Below are positions 18,656 through 27,910 of a DNA stretch of 64,000 nt, in pieces. The stretch is from Lachnospiraceae bacterium (GTDB lineage: Bacteria > Bacillota > Clostridia > Lachnospirales > Lachnospiraceae): positions 58,876 to 122,875 of the forward strand of contig JAFXCD010000005.1 of the NCBI GenBank assembly GCA_017521605.1, written 5' to 3'. Position numbers and translations under genes: made by a program. The notes beneath the pieces are model-generated. The model had not been told where the DNA came from. It made no database searches and worked only from the letters and a program-made list of their open reading frames with translations. Position 1 is the stretch's first letter, and each line of letters begins with the position of its first letter.

Positions 18656-18814
18656 ATGTTAAATTTGTCCGTTAGTGAAATGTTACTTTATGGTGGTATT
18701 GCTGTTATGGCATTTGTAGTTGTTATGGCAGTAATTTGTTGCATTGTATTTTCCATATCAGGAAAGAGGCTTAAGAAAAAGCTGGAGAAAGAATACGGCA
18801 AGCCATATAAATAA
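18656..18814 (+). CDS. Small single-pass membrane protein, second of a pair
   Basis: A 52-residue protein with SVSEMLLYGGIAVMAF, a membrane helix to about residue 34, and a Lys/Arg-rich tail ending EYGKPYK. It resembles the preceding 46-residue protein in the EMLLYGGI motif and in layout, which supports both being real. An AAGAGG site precedes the ATG. It lies 29 bases before the second kinase. Each kinase gene is thus adjacent to one of these proteins, which suggests a conserved accessory subunit; no function can be read from the sequence. Confidence 0.65.
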   Translation: MLNLSVSEMLLYGGIAVMAFVVVMAVICCIVFSISGKRLKKKLEKEYGKPYK

Positions 18815-18843
18815 AATAGATTTATTGACAGGGAGAAACAGCG

Positions 18844-21813
18844 ATGACCCAGTTGATTGCGGGATTATATGAAATACAAAATCAAATAGGTGCCGGTGGA
18901 GGCGGTATTGTTTATTTGGGACGGCATACCCGTCTGAATAAATTAATCGTTTTGAAGGCAGATAAACGTACTTTAAGTGTAGGTACGGATAAACTACGAC
19001 GTGAAGTAGATATGTTAAAGGATTTGCGTCAGACATATATCCCACAGGTATACGACTTTGTGCAGGAAAATGAAGTGGTATATACTGTAATGGATTTTAT
19101 TGAAGGCGAAAGTTTGGATAAACTTTTGGCACGCAAAGAGCCTGTTTCGCAGCCTGATTTTATAAAATGGGCATGTCAGCTATTAGAGGCATTAAAGTAC
19201 TTACATAGTGTTCCGCCTCATGGTATTTTGCATGGTGATATAAAGCCGGCAAATATTATGTTACGTCCCAATGGTGATATTTGTCTGATTGACTTTAACA
19301 TCGCATTGGCGTTAGGAGAAGATGGTGCGGTAAAGGTTGGCTTCAGTAGAGGATATGCTTCACCGGAGCATTATGGTGCGGATTATATTAGTGCCAACAG
19401 ACCGGCAGCAGTGGGTGTTGCACCCAAAACGGATTTGAAAAAACAGGATGTGGATGATAAGACATCGTTGGATGACGATGATGACAGGACATTAGCCGAT
19501 GATGACAGGACATTAGCCGATGATGATGACAAGACAGCAGTAGATGACGACAAGACAGAGGTAGAAGAATCCGTACCACAGGCCACACCGGTGGTTTCTA
19601 CAGTAGGTAGTATTACCAGAAGCCGGGATGGTATTATGTTGGATGCACGTTCGGATATTTACAGTCTTGGTGCGACCCTTTATCATCTGATCTCAGGAAA
19701 AAGACCTGCTCAGGACGCAAGAGAGGTAGTACCTCTTGGAGCAGATGTTTGCAGTCCTGCAGTAGCTGCAATTATCAAAAAAGCAATGGCTCCTATGCCA
19801 GAAGATAGATATCAGACAGCAGAGGAGATGTTGAATGCATTTTTGCAATTGCATCGTAAAGATAAAAGAGTTATTAAGCGTAGAAAGCGTATTATTACTT
19901 CTGTAGCCATGTTGTCTACTATGTTTTTAGCCGGCGGAGCCATGACTTTTGTGGGTCTGAAGCAGATGGAGCAGCAACAGGAAGCAAGAGCTTTGGCAGA
20001 GTATTCAGCTAATGCTTTAGCAGAGGGTGATATTACTACAGCAGTTCAACAGGCATTAAAGGCAATTCCTTCAGGAAACAGTGTTTTTGAGGGAGAAGTG
20101 ACTGCAGAGGCTCAGAAGGCATTGACGGATGCACTTGGGGTATACAATTTGGCAGATGGTTTTCATGCAATGGATTCACTGAAATTACCGGCGGCACCTT
20201 TTGATGTGGCAGTTACATCTACCGGTTCACGAATGGCTGTAGTTTACGGATATGAAGTGGCAGTATATGATATGGGTACGCAGAAAAAGCTGGTAGCACT
20301 ACCTATTCAGGAATCCGCATTATCAGATGCACTTTTTGTAAATGAGGAGCAGATTATTTATGCAGGTGATCAAGGGGTAACAGCTTACGATTTATCTGAG
20401 AAAAAGGATATTTGGACCGGAGAAAAGGCTACAACACTTGCACTTTCAGCAGATGGAAGTATTTTAGCTGCGGTAGACAGAGATACAGATTATGCGACTA
20501 TTTATAGTGTGGCAGATGGTACAGTGCTTGCAAAATGCTCTTTTAACGGGTTACATATGCCTAAGGTAGCCAATGATATTTTTGCGGATCCCGGAAATGA
20601 TATTTTGGCTTTAAATGAAGATGGAAGCATGTTGGCAGTCAGCTTTGCAAACGGCGGTCTGATGATTTTTGATTGGAAGAATCCGGAAAACGACTTGATT
20701 CTTTATGATGAGTCAGAATATAAAAAGTTTAAGGGTGGTTTTAGCGGAAATTATTTTGCATTTGCTGTAGAGAAAAGTGGTGAAGCAGAATTTGGACTGG
20801 TAGATATAGATAATGCTGAATATGTAGGTGGCTATAGTTCTCAGGATAGTATATTGTTACAAGCTGATGAAAGCGGAATTTTTGTGGCAAATGGCAGTTT
20901 GTTGGTTGAGTTAGACCCAGAAACCATGGAAGAGAAAGAATTGGCATATACCCAAGATACACGTATAGTCAGCTTTAAAACAGGTGATAAGTATACATTG
21001 GTAGCAACAGATGATAACGGATTTGCTTTTTATGATAAGGCTGCCAGACTTACATCTAAGCAGTATGGAACCGAGAAATGCGATTTTGTGGTAATGACTC
21101 AGGACTATGCAGCAGTGGCAAACAGAAATGAGACAGGAGTGCGCCTGTTGCAATTGGAAAGTCATGAAAAGAGTCAGTTATTGTGTTATGATGCCCGCTA
21201 TGCACATGACGAGGCCCGTATCAGCAAGGATGGTAAGACAGCCATGTTGTTTGATTATAAGGGATTCTGTATTTATGATCTTCAGGGAGAATTACTTGCA
21301 GAGGTTGAGCTGCCTGATGCAGAAAACATTTACGATCAGCAGTTCAGAAAGAAGAAAGATGGTTCTTATCTGGAAGTAATCTGGTATGATGGTACCAGAC
21401 GTCATTACAGCGCTACAGACGGAACAGTGATTTCAGAGGAGCATGGTAAGGCTCCTGATAAGGATTTGTATGAAGAGTTTTATACGGACAAGTATCGAAT
21501 TGCTTCTTCTTTGCATGATGCACCTGTAGTTTATGATGTGGAAACAGATGAAAAGCTGGCAACTTTGGAAGAAGATGCATATTTAACTTATGTAACACAG
21601 ATGGATGACTATTTGGTGACAGAGTATGTCAGTACAGAAGGAGAAAGATATGGTCTGTTGCTAAATGCAAAGTGGGAAGTATTGGCTTATCTGCCCAACC
21701 TATGTGATGTAAATGGAAATAAATTTGTATTTGATTATGCGGCAGGTGATTTGCGTCAGGTAGGTATGTACTCCCTGGATGAATTAGTAGAGCTGGGAGA
21801 GGCATATAACTGA
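18844..21813 (+). CDS. Transmembrane Ser/Thr kinase with TxxD repeats and external propeller-like domain
   Basis: A 989-residue kinase with GAGGGGIVYLGRH, lysine in IVLKADK, catalytic loop HGDIKPAN and DFN in the first 165 residues. An acidic insert (about 190-250) holds five threonines (207, 216, 223, 231, 238), each with Asp or Glu three residues later, an FHA-type phosphothreonine pattern. The C-lobe resumes to 340, a membrane helix follows (about 350-370), then roughly 600 residues of WD40/PQQ-like beta repeats (ALSADGSILAAV, LNEDGSMLAVSF). HRD is HGD. It probably senses an outside ligand or protein and recruits the FHA protein when phosphorylated. Confidence 0.9.
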   Translation: MTQLIAGLYEIQNQIGAGGGGIVYLGRHTRLNKLIVLKADKRTLSVGTDKLRREVDMLKDLRQTYIPQVYDFVQENEVVYTVMDFIEGESLDKLLARKEPVSQPDFIKWACQLLEALKYLHSVPPHGILHGDIKPANIMLRPNGDICLIDFNIALALGEDGAVKVGFSRGYASPEHYGADYISANRPAAVGVAPKTDLKKQDVDDKTSLDDDDDRTLADDDRTLADDDDKTAVDDDKTEVEESVPQATPVVSTVGSITRSRDGIMLDARSDIYSLGATLYHLISGKRPAQDAREVVPLGADVCSPAVAAIIKKAMAPMPEDRYQTAEEMLNAFLQLHRKDKRVIKRRKRIITSVAMLSTMFLAGGAMTFVGLKQMEQQQEARALAEYSANALAEGDITTAVQQALKAIPSGNSVFEGEVTAEAQKALTDALGVYNLADGFHAMDSLKLPAAPFDVAVTSTGSRMAVVYGYEVAVYDMGTQKKLVALPIQESALSDALFVNEEQIIYAGDQGVTAYDLSEKKDIWTGEKATTLALSADGSILAAVDRDTDYATIYSVADGTVLAKCSFNGLHMPKVANDIFADPGNDILALNEDGSMLAVSFANGGLMIFDWKNPENDLILYDESEYKKFKGGFSGNYFAFAVEKSGEAEFGLVDIDNAEYVGGYSSQDSILLQADESGIFVANGSLLVELDPETMEEKELAYTQDTRIVSFKTGDKYTLVATDDNGFAFYDKAARLTSKQYGTEKCDFVVMTQDYAAVANRNETGVRLLQLESHEKSQLLCYDARYAHDEARISKDGKTAMLFDYKGFCIYDLQGELLAEVELPDAENIYDQQFRKKKDGSYLEVIWYDGTRRHYSATDGTVISEEHGKAPDKDLYEEFYTDKYRIASSLHDAPVVYDVETDEKLATLEEDAYLTYVTQMDDYLVTEYVSTEGERYGLLLNAKWEVLAYLPNLCDVNGNKFVFDYAAGDLRQVGMYSLDELVELGEAYN

Positions 21814-21938
21814 TAAGTCATTCAGGACAAAGCTCATGTAAAGTGAGAGGACTGGCAAATTTACAAGGGTTGGGATTGACAGGCAATAATATCGCTGATT
21901 ACAGTCCGGTAGATTTTGTAAGCAATGTAAATAAATGA
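21810..21938 (+). pseudogene. Remnant of the C-terminal end of an LRR-family gene
   Basis: No start or full gene is present, but the frame ending in TGA at 21936 reads LANLQGLGLTGNNIADYSPV then DFVSNVNK. This is the same ending as the intact LRR proteins 6-13 kb downstream (for example LANLTNLQTLGLQ...DDYSSVSFVSDLRY). It begins right after the kinase stop. It is most likely the tail of a lost tandem copy, left when the LysM gene or a deletion took its place. Confidence 0.6.
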
Positions 21939-22027
21939 TTCCTTTATTACTGGTATTTATTTCCCTCTACTAGCCTGTACGGTGGAGGAAAGTACATATA
22001 AAATATTTTACGAGAGGAGATTTTGCG

Positions 22028-25000
22028 ATGAGATCCATCAAAAGAGGGTTAGCAGTATTGCTGGCAGTATTGCTTATGATGCCCACATTACCAGCGACAG
22101 CAGAAGAATTGGTGAACTCAGGTTCAGTAGTAACTGTTTCCGGCAATGAGTCCGTTTCTGACAATGAATCAATCATTGAAGACGAAGCTTCTGTTGATAG
22201 TGTAGTTGATGAAGTAAAATTTAATACCGGCGACTGCACATTTACTATAGTAGATCCTATATCTTTTGAGAATGGATTTGGTGATGATTGCTTTGCAGAA
22301 GATGGTAGCTATACCATTTTACTTACAGAAGCAAATCCATTCTTCCCTTATGAGGTACAGTTTACTCATAACGGCAATGTATTCAGTGAGTGGTTTATGA
22401 CTCCTGATGACAGTGTGGAAGTTGGCGGACACACTTTTAATTTAATGGCTTTCTTTGATAATGAAGCTATTACACAGATGAGCTTAAATGTTGCAGGTGA
22501 TACTGTAATAGTATATCCTGAAGCAAAAGAATTTACCGAAGGTGGCGGTTTTTCATTTTTCTCATTACTGCCATTAGAGGAGAAGAGTCTGACAGTAGAT
22601 TTAACCGGTTATACTCCTATTGAATTAACTCAGGTATCTATAAATGAGATTTTTGCCGGAGAAAATCTGGTAGAGGGTACCGATAAAATCATGCTGAAGA
22701 CAAAGGTAAGCAGTGATGGCACTGAATATGAAATATGTGAAACCGGTGATAAAGTAAATCTGAGTTATTCAACTTACTACAGTTCTTCCAATACATGGGA
22801 AATGATTGTTGGTGAAGTGGATCAGTTAGCAGCTTCTAACATCAGATACTCTATCAGGGTTAATCAGACAGCGTCAAGAAATTGGTTAGTGCCACAGGCA
22901 TATGTACAGGGAGAGGATGGCACACGTACAAGTCTTGAGGTTGTACAGAACACATATTATGACGGTAGTAGTTCAAGATATTTAGATTTATATGTTTCTG
23001 CAAAGGGAATGCAAGGTAATACAAATGCATATATATCACTTAGTGTGAATAGTGAATTATATCCTACAGTGAACTATAGTCAGCTGAAAGCGTATTCAGG
23101 ATGGTATGATACCGTTGAAGAAGCAATGGCAGCTACAGATATTACCGACCAGTTATTTGCTGCAGATATGACACAGGCCAATGCAGGATATCTGGTGAAT
23201 ATGCAATCCTACAGTAGTACTGTAACCTTGGTAGCATTTGATGCGAACAATAATGTAGTTGGTTTTATACCGCTTCGTATCTATCATGGTGCAGAAGGCA
23301 ACGAAATGAATGGATATTTAAATTCAAATTATTATGTATCTTATTGGAATACCGTGGATGGAATTTCTACTCGTACATATGAGCTATATGCCGGTCAACC
23401 TGCAAATGCTGAAATGGGTTTTTATGTTAATTATTATCAGTCAGGTAAGTATAGTAATGAACTGATTACAGCAGCGTATTTAGGTAATTATACAACCATC
23501 GCAGATGCTGTGGCTGCAAATGCAACAGACGTATTAGCAGATATTAAGGGTAACGGTTATCGGGCGGATTATAGCCAGGGTGTATATCTCAGTGTTTTTG
23601 TGGGTGCAGACGGCACTGCAGATCAGGAAGTATACCGATTCCTGGTAAAAACTGTTGAGGGTACACAGCAACAATCAAGTAGTAGTAGTAGTAGTAGTAG
23701 TACTTACATCAGTTTTGACGGCGTGAAGGATGCAAACGGATATGTTGATTCTTATATAATTAGCACAAATATGGATTCTTATGGAGAAGGGAACTATTGG
23801 ACCATTCTGGTGGATAAGGACACCGATTTGACAAATCTGGCGCCTCTTTTCTATGTATATGATTCAGATGTAACAAAAGTATATACAGCCGGTAGCAGTA
23901 CTCCGGAAGTGAGTGGAGAAAGCTTCCATGATTTCTCACAGGGACCTATACAGTATACCGTAGCAGCAGAGGATGGAATTAATTCCAAGAATTATTGGGT
24001 ACAGGTATTGCAGGCAACAGAGGGTCCCGGTAAGCTTTATATGAACAGTTTAAACGATCCTGAGACCAATACCAGAGAAGAGAATGGTGTGGTTTACACA
24101 ACCCGTTCCGTAATGCTCGACAGCTATCATAGTAATAAGCACTATATCTTCTTAGCTAATGTTGGAACAGAAGCTATTGATCAATTAAGTGCGGAGTTGG
24201 TTTCTGATGTAGTAGAATTAGATGAATACTGGACCTTAAAGGGTAAGTATGAGTTATCAGGTTTTAACCGAAGTGAGGAAGATATTTTCTTCGACGAATT
24301 AGCTAATATGGCTAAGCTGAGCATTAAGAAAAAGGCTTCTGTAGAAAATGGTACAGATATCACAGGAACATTAACCATTAAGTCCGGCGAAACGGTACTT
24401 ATGGTAATGACCCTTACCGGTACGGTGGGTGACCCTACTATCACAACCAAGGAAGTTCCGGAAGCGGTTAAGTACGTTCCTTATGGTACTATGATTCAGA
24501 ACAGTAACAAATACAGCTGGAACAAAGTTACTTACAAGTTATATAGCGGAAAATTACCTGGTGGTATGATTCTTAAGCCAAATGGTGAAGTATATGGTGT
24601 GCCTACTGAAGCAGGTTCATTCAGATTCTGTGTATACATGGATAATAGCTATAGTGGATTTAGTGATACTACCAGATGGTTTACCTTAGTTGTAAATGAA
24701 AACACGAATGAAAACGTAGAGAACGCAACAGATGAAGGATATGTATTGAGCGAACGTGTTGACAGCGTAGCACTTACTTCTACGGAAGAGAACTACACTG
24801 TAGTATCTGAAGGTGAGTATGCAGAATTTGTTGATTTATATCTTGATGGTGTGAAGTTAGTGGATGGCGAGGATTATGATTCAGAATCCGGTAGTACCAG
24901 AATTACCATTAAGTCACAGACATTGAAGATGGAAGGTGCTGATTCTATCGGTACCCATACCCTCGGTATTGAGTTCCGTACCAAGGATACAGATGAGTTA

Positions 25001-25618
25001 AAGCGTGCAGCACAGAACTTTGAAATTGTAGAGACTGAAGCTAGTGTACCCGGAACAACTCCTGCACCTGCACCGGAAGCAACTCCTGCACCTGCACCCG
25101 GAACAACTCCTGCACCCGCACCTGCACCGGAAACAAATCCTGCGCCTGCACCCGCACCTGCACCTAGTACCGGCAGCAATAATGCGGCTCAGGATACAAC
25201 TGCTAAGGGTAATGATAGTGCAGCAGCAAGCACTGAAGTAACTACAACAAGCTATACTATAGCAGCTGGAGACAGCTTGTGGAAGATTGCTAAGAAGTTC
25301 TATGGCGATGGCAATTTGTGGACAAAGATCTATGAAGATAATGCAAATGTACTTAGTAGTCCTGATAAGATTTATGTAGGTCAGGTACTTGTTATTAAGT
25401 CATTAAGCGAGGCACCTTCAGAAACTATCACTACAGTTCCTGTTGTAGTAGCCGGAAGCAATTATACAGTTGAATCAGGCGATTCTCTGTGGAAGATTGC
25501 TAAAAAGGTATATGGAGATGGCTCCGCATGGAGAAAGATTTATAATGCTAATAAGGATGTAATTAGCAACCCTGAAAATATTTATAAGGGACAGGTACTT
25601 GCAATTCCTGAAGCATAA
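22028..25618 (+). CDS. Large secreted cell-wall protein with two C-terminal LysM domains
   Basis: A 1196-residue exported protein with a signal peptide (residues 1-26, ending PATAEE). The central 950 residues are beta-rich and unknown, with a poly-Ser run near 550-558 and a putative Ig-like segment near 838-900 (LPGGMILKPNGEVYGVPTEAG). A Pro-Ala linker (APAPEATPAPAPG and similar, about 1015-1050) leads to two LysM domains, each with GDSLWKIAKK and a 'IYxGQVL' end. LysM domains bind peptidoglycan, so it should be wall-bound. It has GAGAGGAG upstream. Its place beside the Tad/kinase block suggests a surface partner, but that is inference. Confidence 0.85.
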   Translation: MRSIKRGLAVLLAVLLMMPTLPATAEELVNSGSVVTVSGNESVSDNESIIEDEASVDSVVDEVKFNTGDCTFTIVDPISFENGFGDDCFAEDGSYTILLTEANPFFPYEVQFTHNGNVFSEWFMTPDDSVEVGGHTFNLMAFFDNEAITQMSLNVAGDTVIVYPEAKEFTEGGGFSFFSLLPLEEKSLTVDLTGYTPIELTQVSINEIFAGENLVEGTDKIMLKTKVSSDGTEYEICETGDKVNLSYSTYYSSSNTWEMIVGEVDQLAASNIRYSIRVNQTASRNWLVPQAYVQGEDGTRTSLEVVQNTYYDGSSSRYLDLYVSAKGMQGNTNAYISLSVNSELYPTVNYSQLKAYSGWYDTVEEAMAATDITDQLFAADMTQANAGYLVNMQSYSSTVTLVAFDANNNVVGFIPLRIYHGAEGNEMNGYLNSNYYVSYWNTVDGISTRTYELYAGQPANAEMGFYVNYYQSGKYSNELITAAYLGNYTTIADAVAANATDVLADIKGNGYRADYSQGVYLSVFVGADGTADQEVYRFLVKTVEGTQQQSSSSSSSSSTYISFDGVKDANGYVDSYIISTNMDSYGEGNYWTILVDKDTDLTNLAPLFYVYDSDVTKVYTAGSSTPEVSGESFHDFSQGPIQYTVAAEDGINSKNYWVQVLQATEGPGKLYMNSLNDPETNTREENGVVYTTRSVMLDSYHSNKHYIFLANVGTEAIDQLSAELVSDVVELDEYWTLKGKYELSGFNRSEEDIFFDELANMAKLSIKKKASVENGTDITGTLTIKSGETVLMVMTLTGTVGDPTITTKEVPEAVKYVPYGTMIQNSNKYSWNKVTYKLYSGKLPGGMILKPNGEVYGVPTEAGSFRFCVYMDNSYSGFSDTTRWFTLVVNENTNENVENATDEGYVLSERVDSVALTSTEENYTVVSEGEYAEFVDLYLDGVKLVDGEDYDSESGSTRITIKSQTLKMEGADSIGTHTLGIEFRTKDTDELKRAAQNFEIVETEASVPGTTPAPAPEATPAPAPGTTPAPAPAPETNPAPAPAPAPSTGSNNAAQDTTAKGNDSAAASTEVTTTSYTIAAGDSLWKIAKKFYGDGNLWTKIYEDNANVLSSPDKIYVGQVLVIKSLSEAPSETITTVPVVVAGSNYTVESGDSLWKIAKKVYGDGSAWRKIYNANKDVISNPENIYKGQVLAIPEA
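23678..23701 (+). repeat. AGT trinucleotide repeat (8 copies) coding for serine
   Basis: Eight perfect AGT units lie inside the LysM protein gene and, with the TCA before them, encode nine Ser. Changes in copy number would keep the frame. Confidence 0.9.
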
Positions 25619-25650
25619 ATTGCAGTAAGGATACAAGTCTGATAAACTTT

Positions 25651-25692
25651 AAGGGCGCATATATCAATGTTGGTATATGCGCCTTAGAGTAT
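25651..25692 (+). terminator. Stem-loop after the LysM gene
   Basis: AAGGGCGCATATA pairs with TATATGCGCCTT with one bulged base and a 10-base loop. The following sequence is only moderately T-rich, so it may be a weak terminator or an attenuator ahead of the TPR gene. Confidence 0.5.
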
Positions 25693-25746
25693 TTTGTATA
25701 AATGTAAAGAGATATGGCCCGAAACATATCAAATAAGAGGAATAGA

Positions 25747-25809
25747 GTGAAAAATCAAAAATTTTCACTTTACAATGGAACAGTATCACATGAGTTGCTT
25801 GTGATATGC
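25747..25809 (+). promoter_or_regulatory. Two small hairpins in the leader of the TPR/WG-like gene
   Basis: AGTGAAAA pairs with TTTTCACT around an AT loop and is followed by TT, then TATCACA pairs with TGTGATA 12 bases before the ATG. The second hairpin is close to the ribosome site, so it could affect translation. I see no known riboswitch pattern. Confidence 0.3.
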
Positions 25810-25821
25810 ATGGGAGATAAT

Positions 25822-27879
25822 ATGAAAACAAAGAAAAGGTTAGCATTGATAATAGGAAGTATCGTAGTAATAGCTCTTTTGGTAATAGTAGGGTTATTGG
25901 TATCAGCCAGAGCACAGGAATCCAAAATACAGGAACATTTGGAATTGGGTGATCGTTATCTGGATGAATTAGATTATGAAAGAGCCATTGCAGAGTATAT
26001 GGCAGTATTAGAAATTGATTCAAAATGTGTGGATGCATATTTGGGAATTACAGATGCTTATATCGCAATGGATGATTATGAGCAGGCTTTAGCATACGCA
26101 GAAGAAGGATATAATGAAACCAAGGATGAACGGTTAAATAATAGGATAGAAGAAATTGAAACATTAATAAATACAGCTGTTGATGAGAGCGGATCAGGAA
26201 CAGATGTTGTATATGTAGAAGAGATAATATGGTATAGTGAGAATCAGAAGACAATCGATATGGAATATATTGACGATAATACCATTGCAGCATTGGAGAA
26301 AGTACCGGATTCCAGCATTTCCTATGTGGGAGTAGGCGGATATGGAGAGCCAAGGGGAATGGGAGTACATTTTCAAAATTATGATGTAGGAGTTAGTGCA
26401 AATCCCAAAGAGGGATATAGATATGTACGTTGTGAATCTGATACAATAGAGTTTTATCAACATAATTATAATGAGTATCTGGGATATGAGGTGCCAAGGT
26501 TTTTAGTGCCGGAAAGCGGACACCATACTATTTATGTTTATTATGAGAAGATTACAGAGGATTCGGCTAATAGTCAGCCTACTATACCCACAGTAACACC
26601 GGAGCCTGTTGAGGAAGTGGCGGATGAACTACTGGAAGGAACAAGTGAACTTGAGTTACCGGTACCTGTGGAAGTAGAGGTAGTAAAGAGTAATGGTGGT
26701 GTAATTATTACCAGAAAAGACGGATTATATGGTGCTATGAATTATGCAGGGGAGGAAATTGTTCCTAATATCTATAGCACCTTTAGTTTAACACCAAATG
26801 AACAGGGATATTTTGCTTTGGGAAATGAAGAAACAATATATGTATTTAACCCAAGCGGAGAAATCAAATTAAGTGATAATATAAAAAGATTGATTATTTG
26901 TGGTGATAAGGCATTTTATACTCAGGATTATTATCGACCGGAGAATGACGTGTGTTATGCAGGGATAACTCTTTATGACCTATCAAAAAATATGCCCCTT
27001 TATTCCATTGGGCAGGACTATGATTATATGGAGCCTTATGGCTTTGTGAATGTAGTATCCACAGAAGGTGATTTCTACTATACGGATATGAGTACCAGTG
27101 ATTTGTATAAAATAATTATTAGTGAAGATGGAGATAGTAGTGTTGAGCATGTAACAACTACCGAAAATACAATCGAAACAGATGTTTTGGAGCAACCTGT
27201 TGAGGGAACTACCTTATTTGAAGGAAATGGTGGAACCAGTGGAAGCAGAGCGGATAGACAAACGGATGGGGGATATTATATATGGTCTTGTTTTGTTGAC
27301 GGATATGCAAGGGGGCAAATGATTCAGACTGATGCGGAAATTTTGACTAATCCGGACGGAACAGAGCAATATAAATTTAATAAATACCAATTATTAAATA
27401 ACTGGAATGTTTCTGATAAGTCCTATTTTGATAATGGTGTATGGAAATACAATAAGGGAAAGCAGTTTGTAGTATCCTATGAAGATATTGCAACAGGAAT
27501 CACAAAGTGCCATCTCATTGATATGTCATATGCTACATGTGATACGGAGAGTTTTGTACAAAACCCGGAGGCTGTGATTATAGCTTCTTATGATAGCATA
27601 ACGCTTTCAGATTCGCCCTGGTATCTGGCAGGTAAGGATGGTAAATGGTTTTATATTGACGAAACAGGGAAGATAGTACATGATAGTTATAAGGATTATG
27701 CAGCATTTTATGGCGGATATGCTGTTATTGTTGATATGGATGGCAGAGCTTATATGATTGATGAGAACTTCAATAAGGTTGCCGGAGGATATGTGGCAGA
27801 AGGTGTTCATACAGAAGGCGGTGTCTTCTTCATTGAGCAGATTGATAAGACAGTTTACCTGACACCACCAACGCCATAG
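25822..27879 (+). CDS. Membrane-anchored TPR protein with WG-like ectodomain
   Basis: About 685 residues. The N-terminus has a basic start, one membrane helix (residues 7-28), then the TPR module LGDRYLDELDYERAIAEYM and DDYEQALAYAEEGY shared with the five genes downstream. The rest is external: an unknown domain (about 125-245), a Pro/Glu linker, and WG-like segments (KDGLYGAMNYAGEEIVP near 330 and GKDGKWFYIDETGKIV near 620). I chose the ATG at 25822 for its GGAG site; an in-frame ATG at 25810 is possible. It is the most diverged and first member of the tandem family. Ligand unknown. Confidence 0.75.
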   Translation: MKTKKRLALIIGSIVVIALLVIVGLLVSARAQESKIQEHLELGDRYLDELDYERAIAEYMAVLEIDSKCVDAYLGITDAYIAMDDYEQALAYAEEGYNETKDERLNNRIEEIETLINTAVDESGSGTDVVYVEEIIWYSENQKTIDMEYIDDNTIAALEKVPDSSISYVGVGGYGEPRGMGVHFQNYDVGVSANPKEGYRYVRCESDTIEFYQHNYNEYLGYEVPRFLVPESGHHTIYVYYEKITEDSANSQPTIPTVTPEPVEEVADELLEGTSELELPVPVEVEVVKSNGGVIITRKDGLYGAMNYAGEEIVPNIYSTFSLTPNEQGYFALGNEETIYVFNPSGEIKLSDNIKRLIICGDKAFYTQDYYRPENDVCYAGITLYDLSKNMPLYSIGQDYDYMEPYGFVNVVSTEGDFYYTDMSTSDLYKIIISEDGDSSVEHVTTTENTIETDVLEQPVEGTTLFEGNGGTSGSRADRQTDGGYYIWSCFVDGYARGQMIQTDAEILTNPDGTEQYKFNKYQLLNNWNVSDKSYFDNGVWKYNKGKQFVVSYEDIATGITKCHLIDMSYATCDTESFVQNPEAVIIASYDSITLSDSPWYLAGKDGKWFYIDETGKIVHDSYKDYAAFYGGYAVIVDMDGRAYMIDENFNKVAGGYVAEGVHTEGGVFFIEQIDKTVYLTPPTP

Positions 27880-27910
27880 TATCGTAGTAGTTTATAATAT
27901 GGGAGGTTTT

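Noticed and set aside
24874-25179. Minus-strand Gly/Ala-rich frame
   Set aside because: It is the complement of the Pro-Ala linker repeats in the LysM protein.
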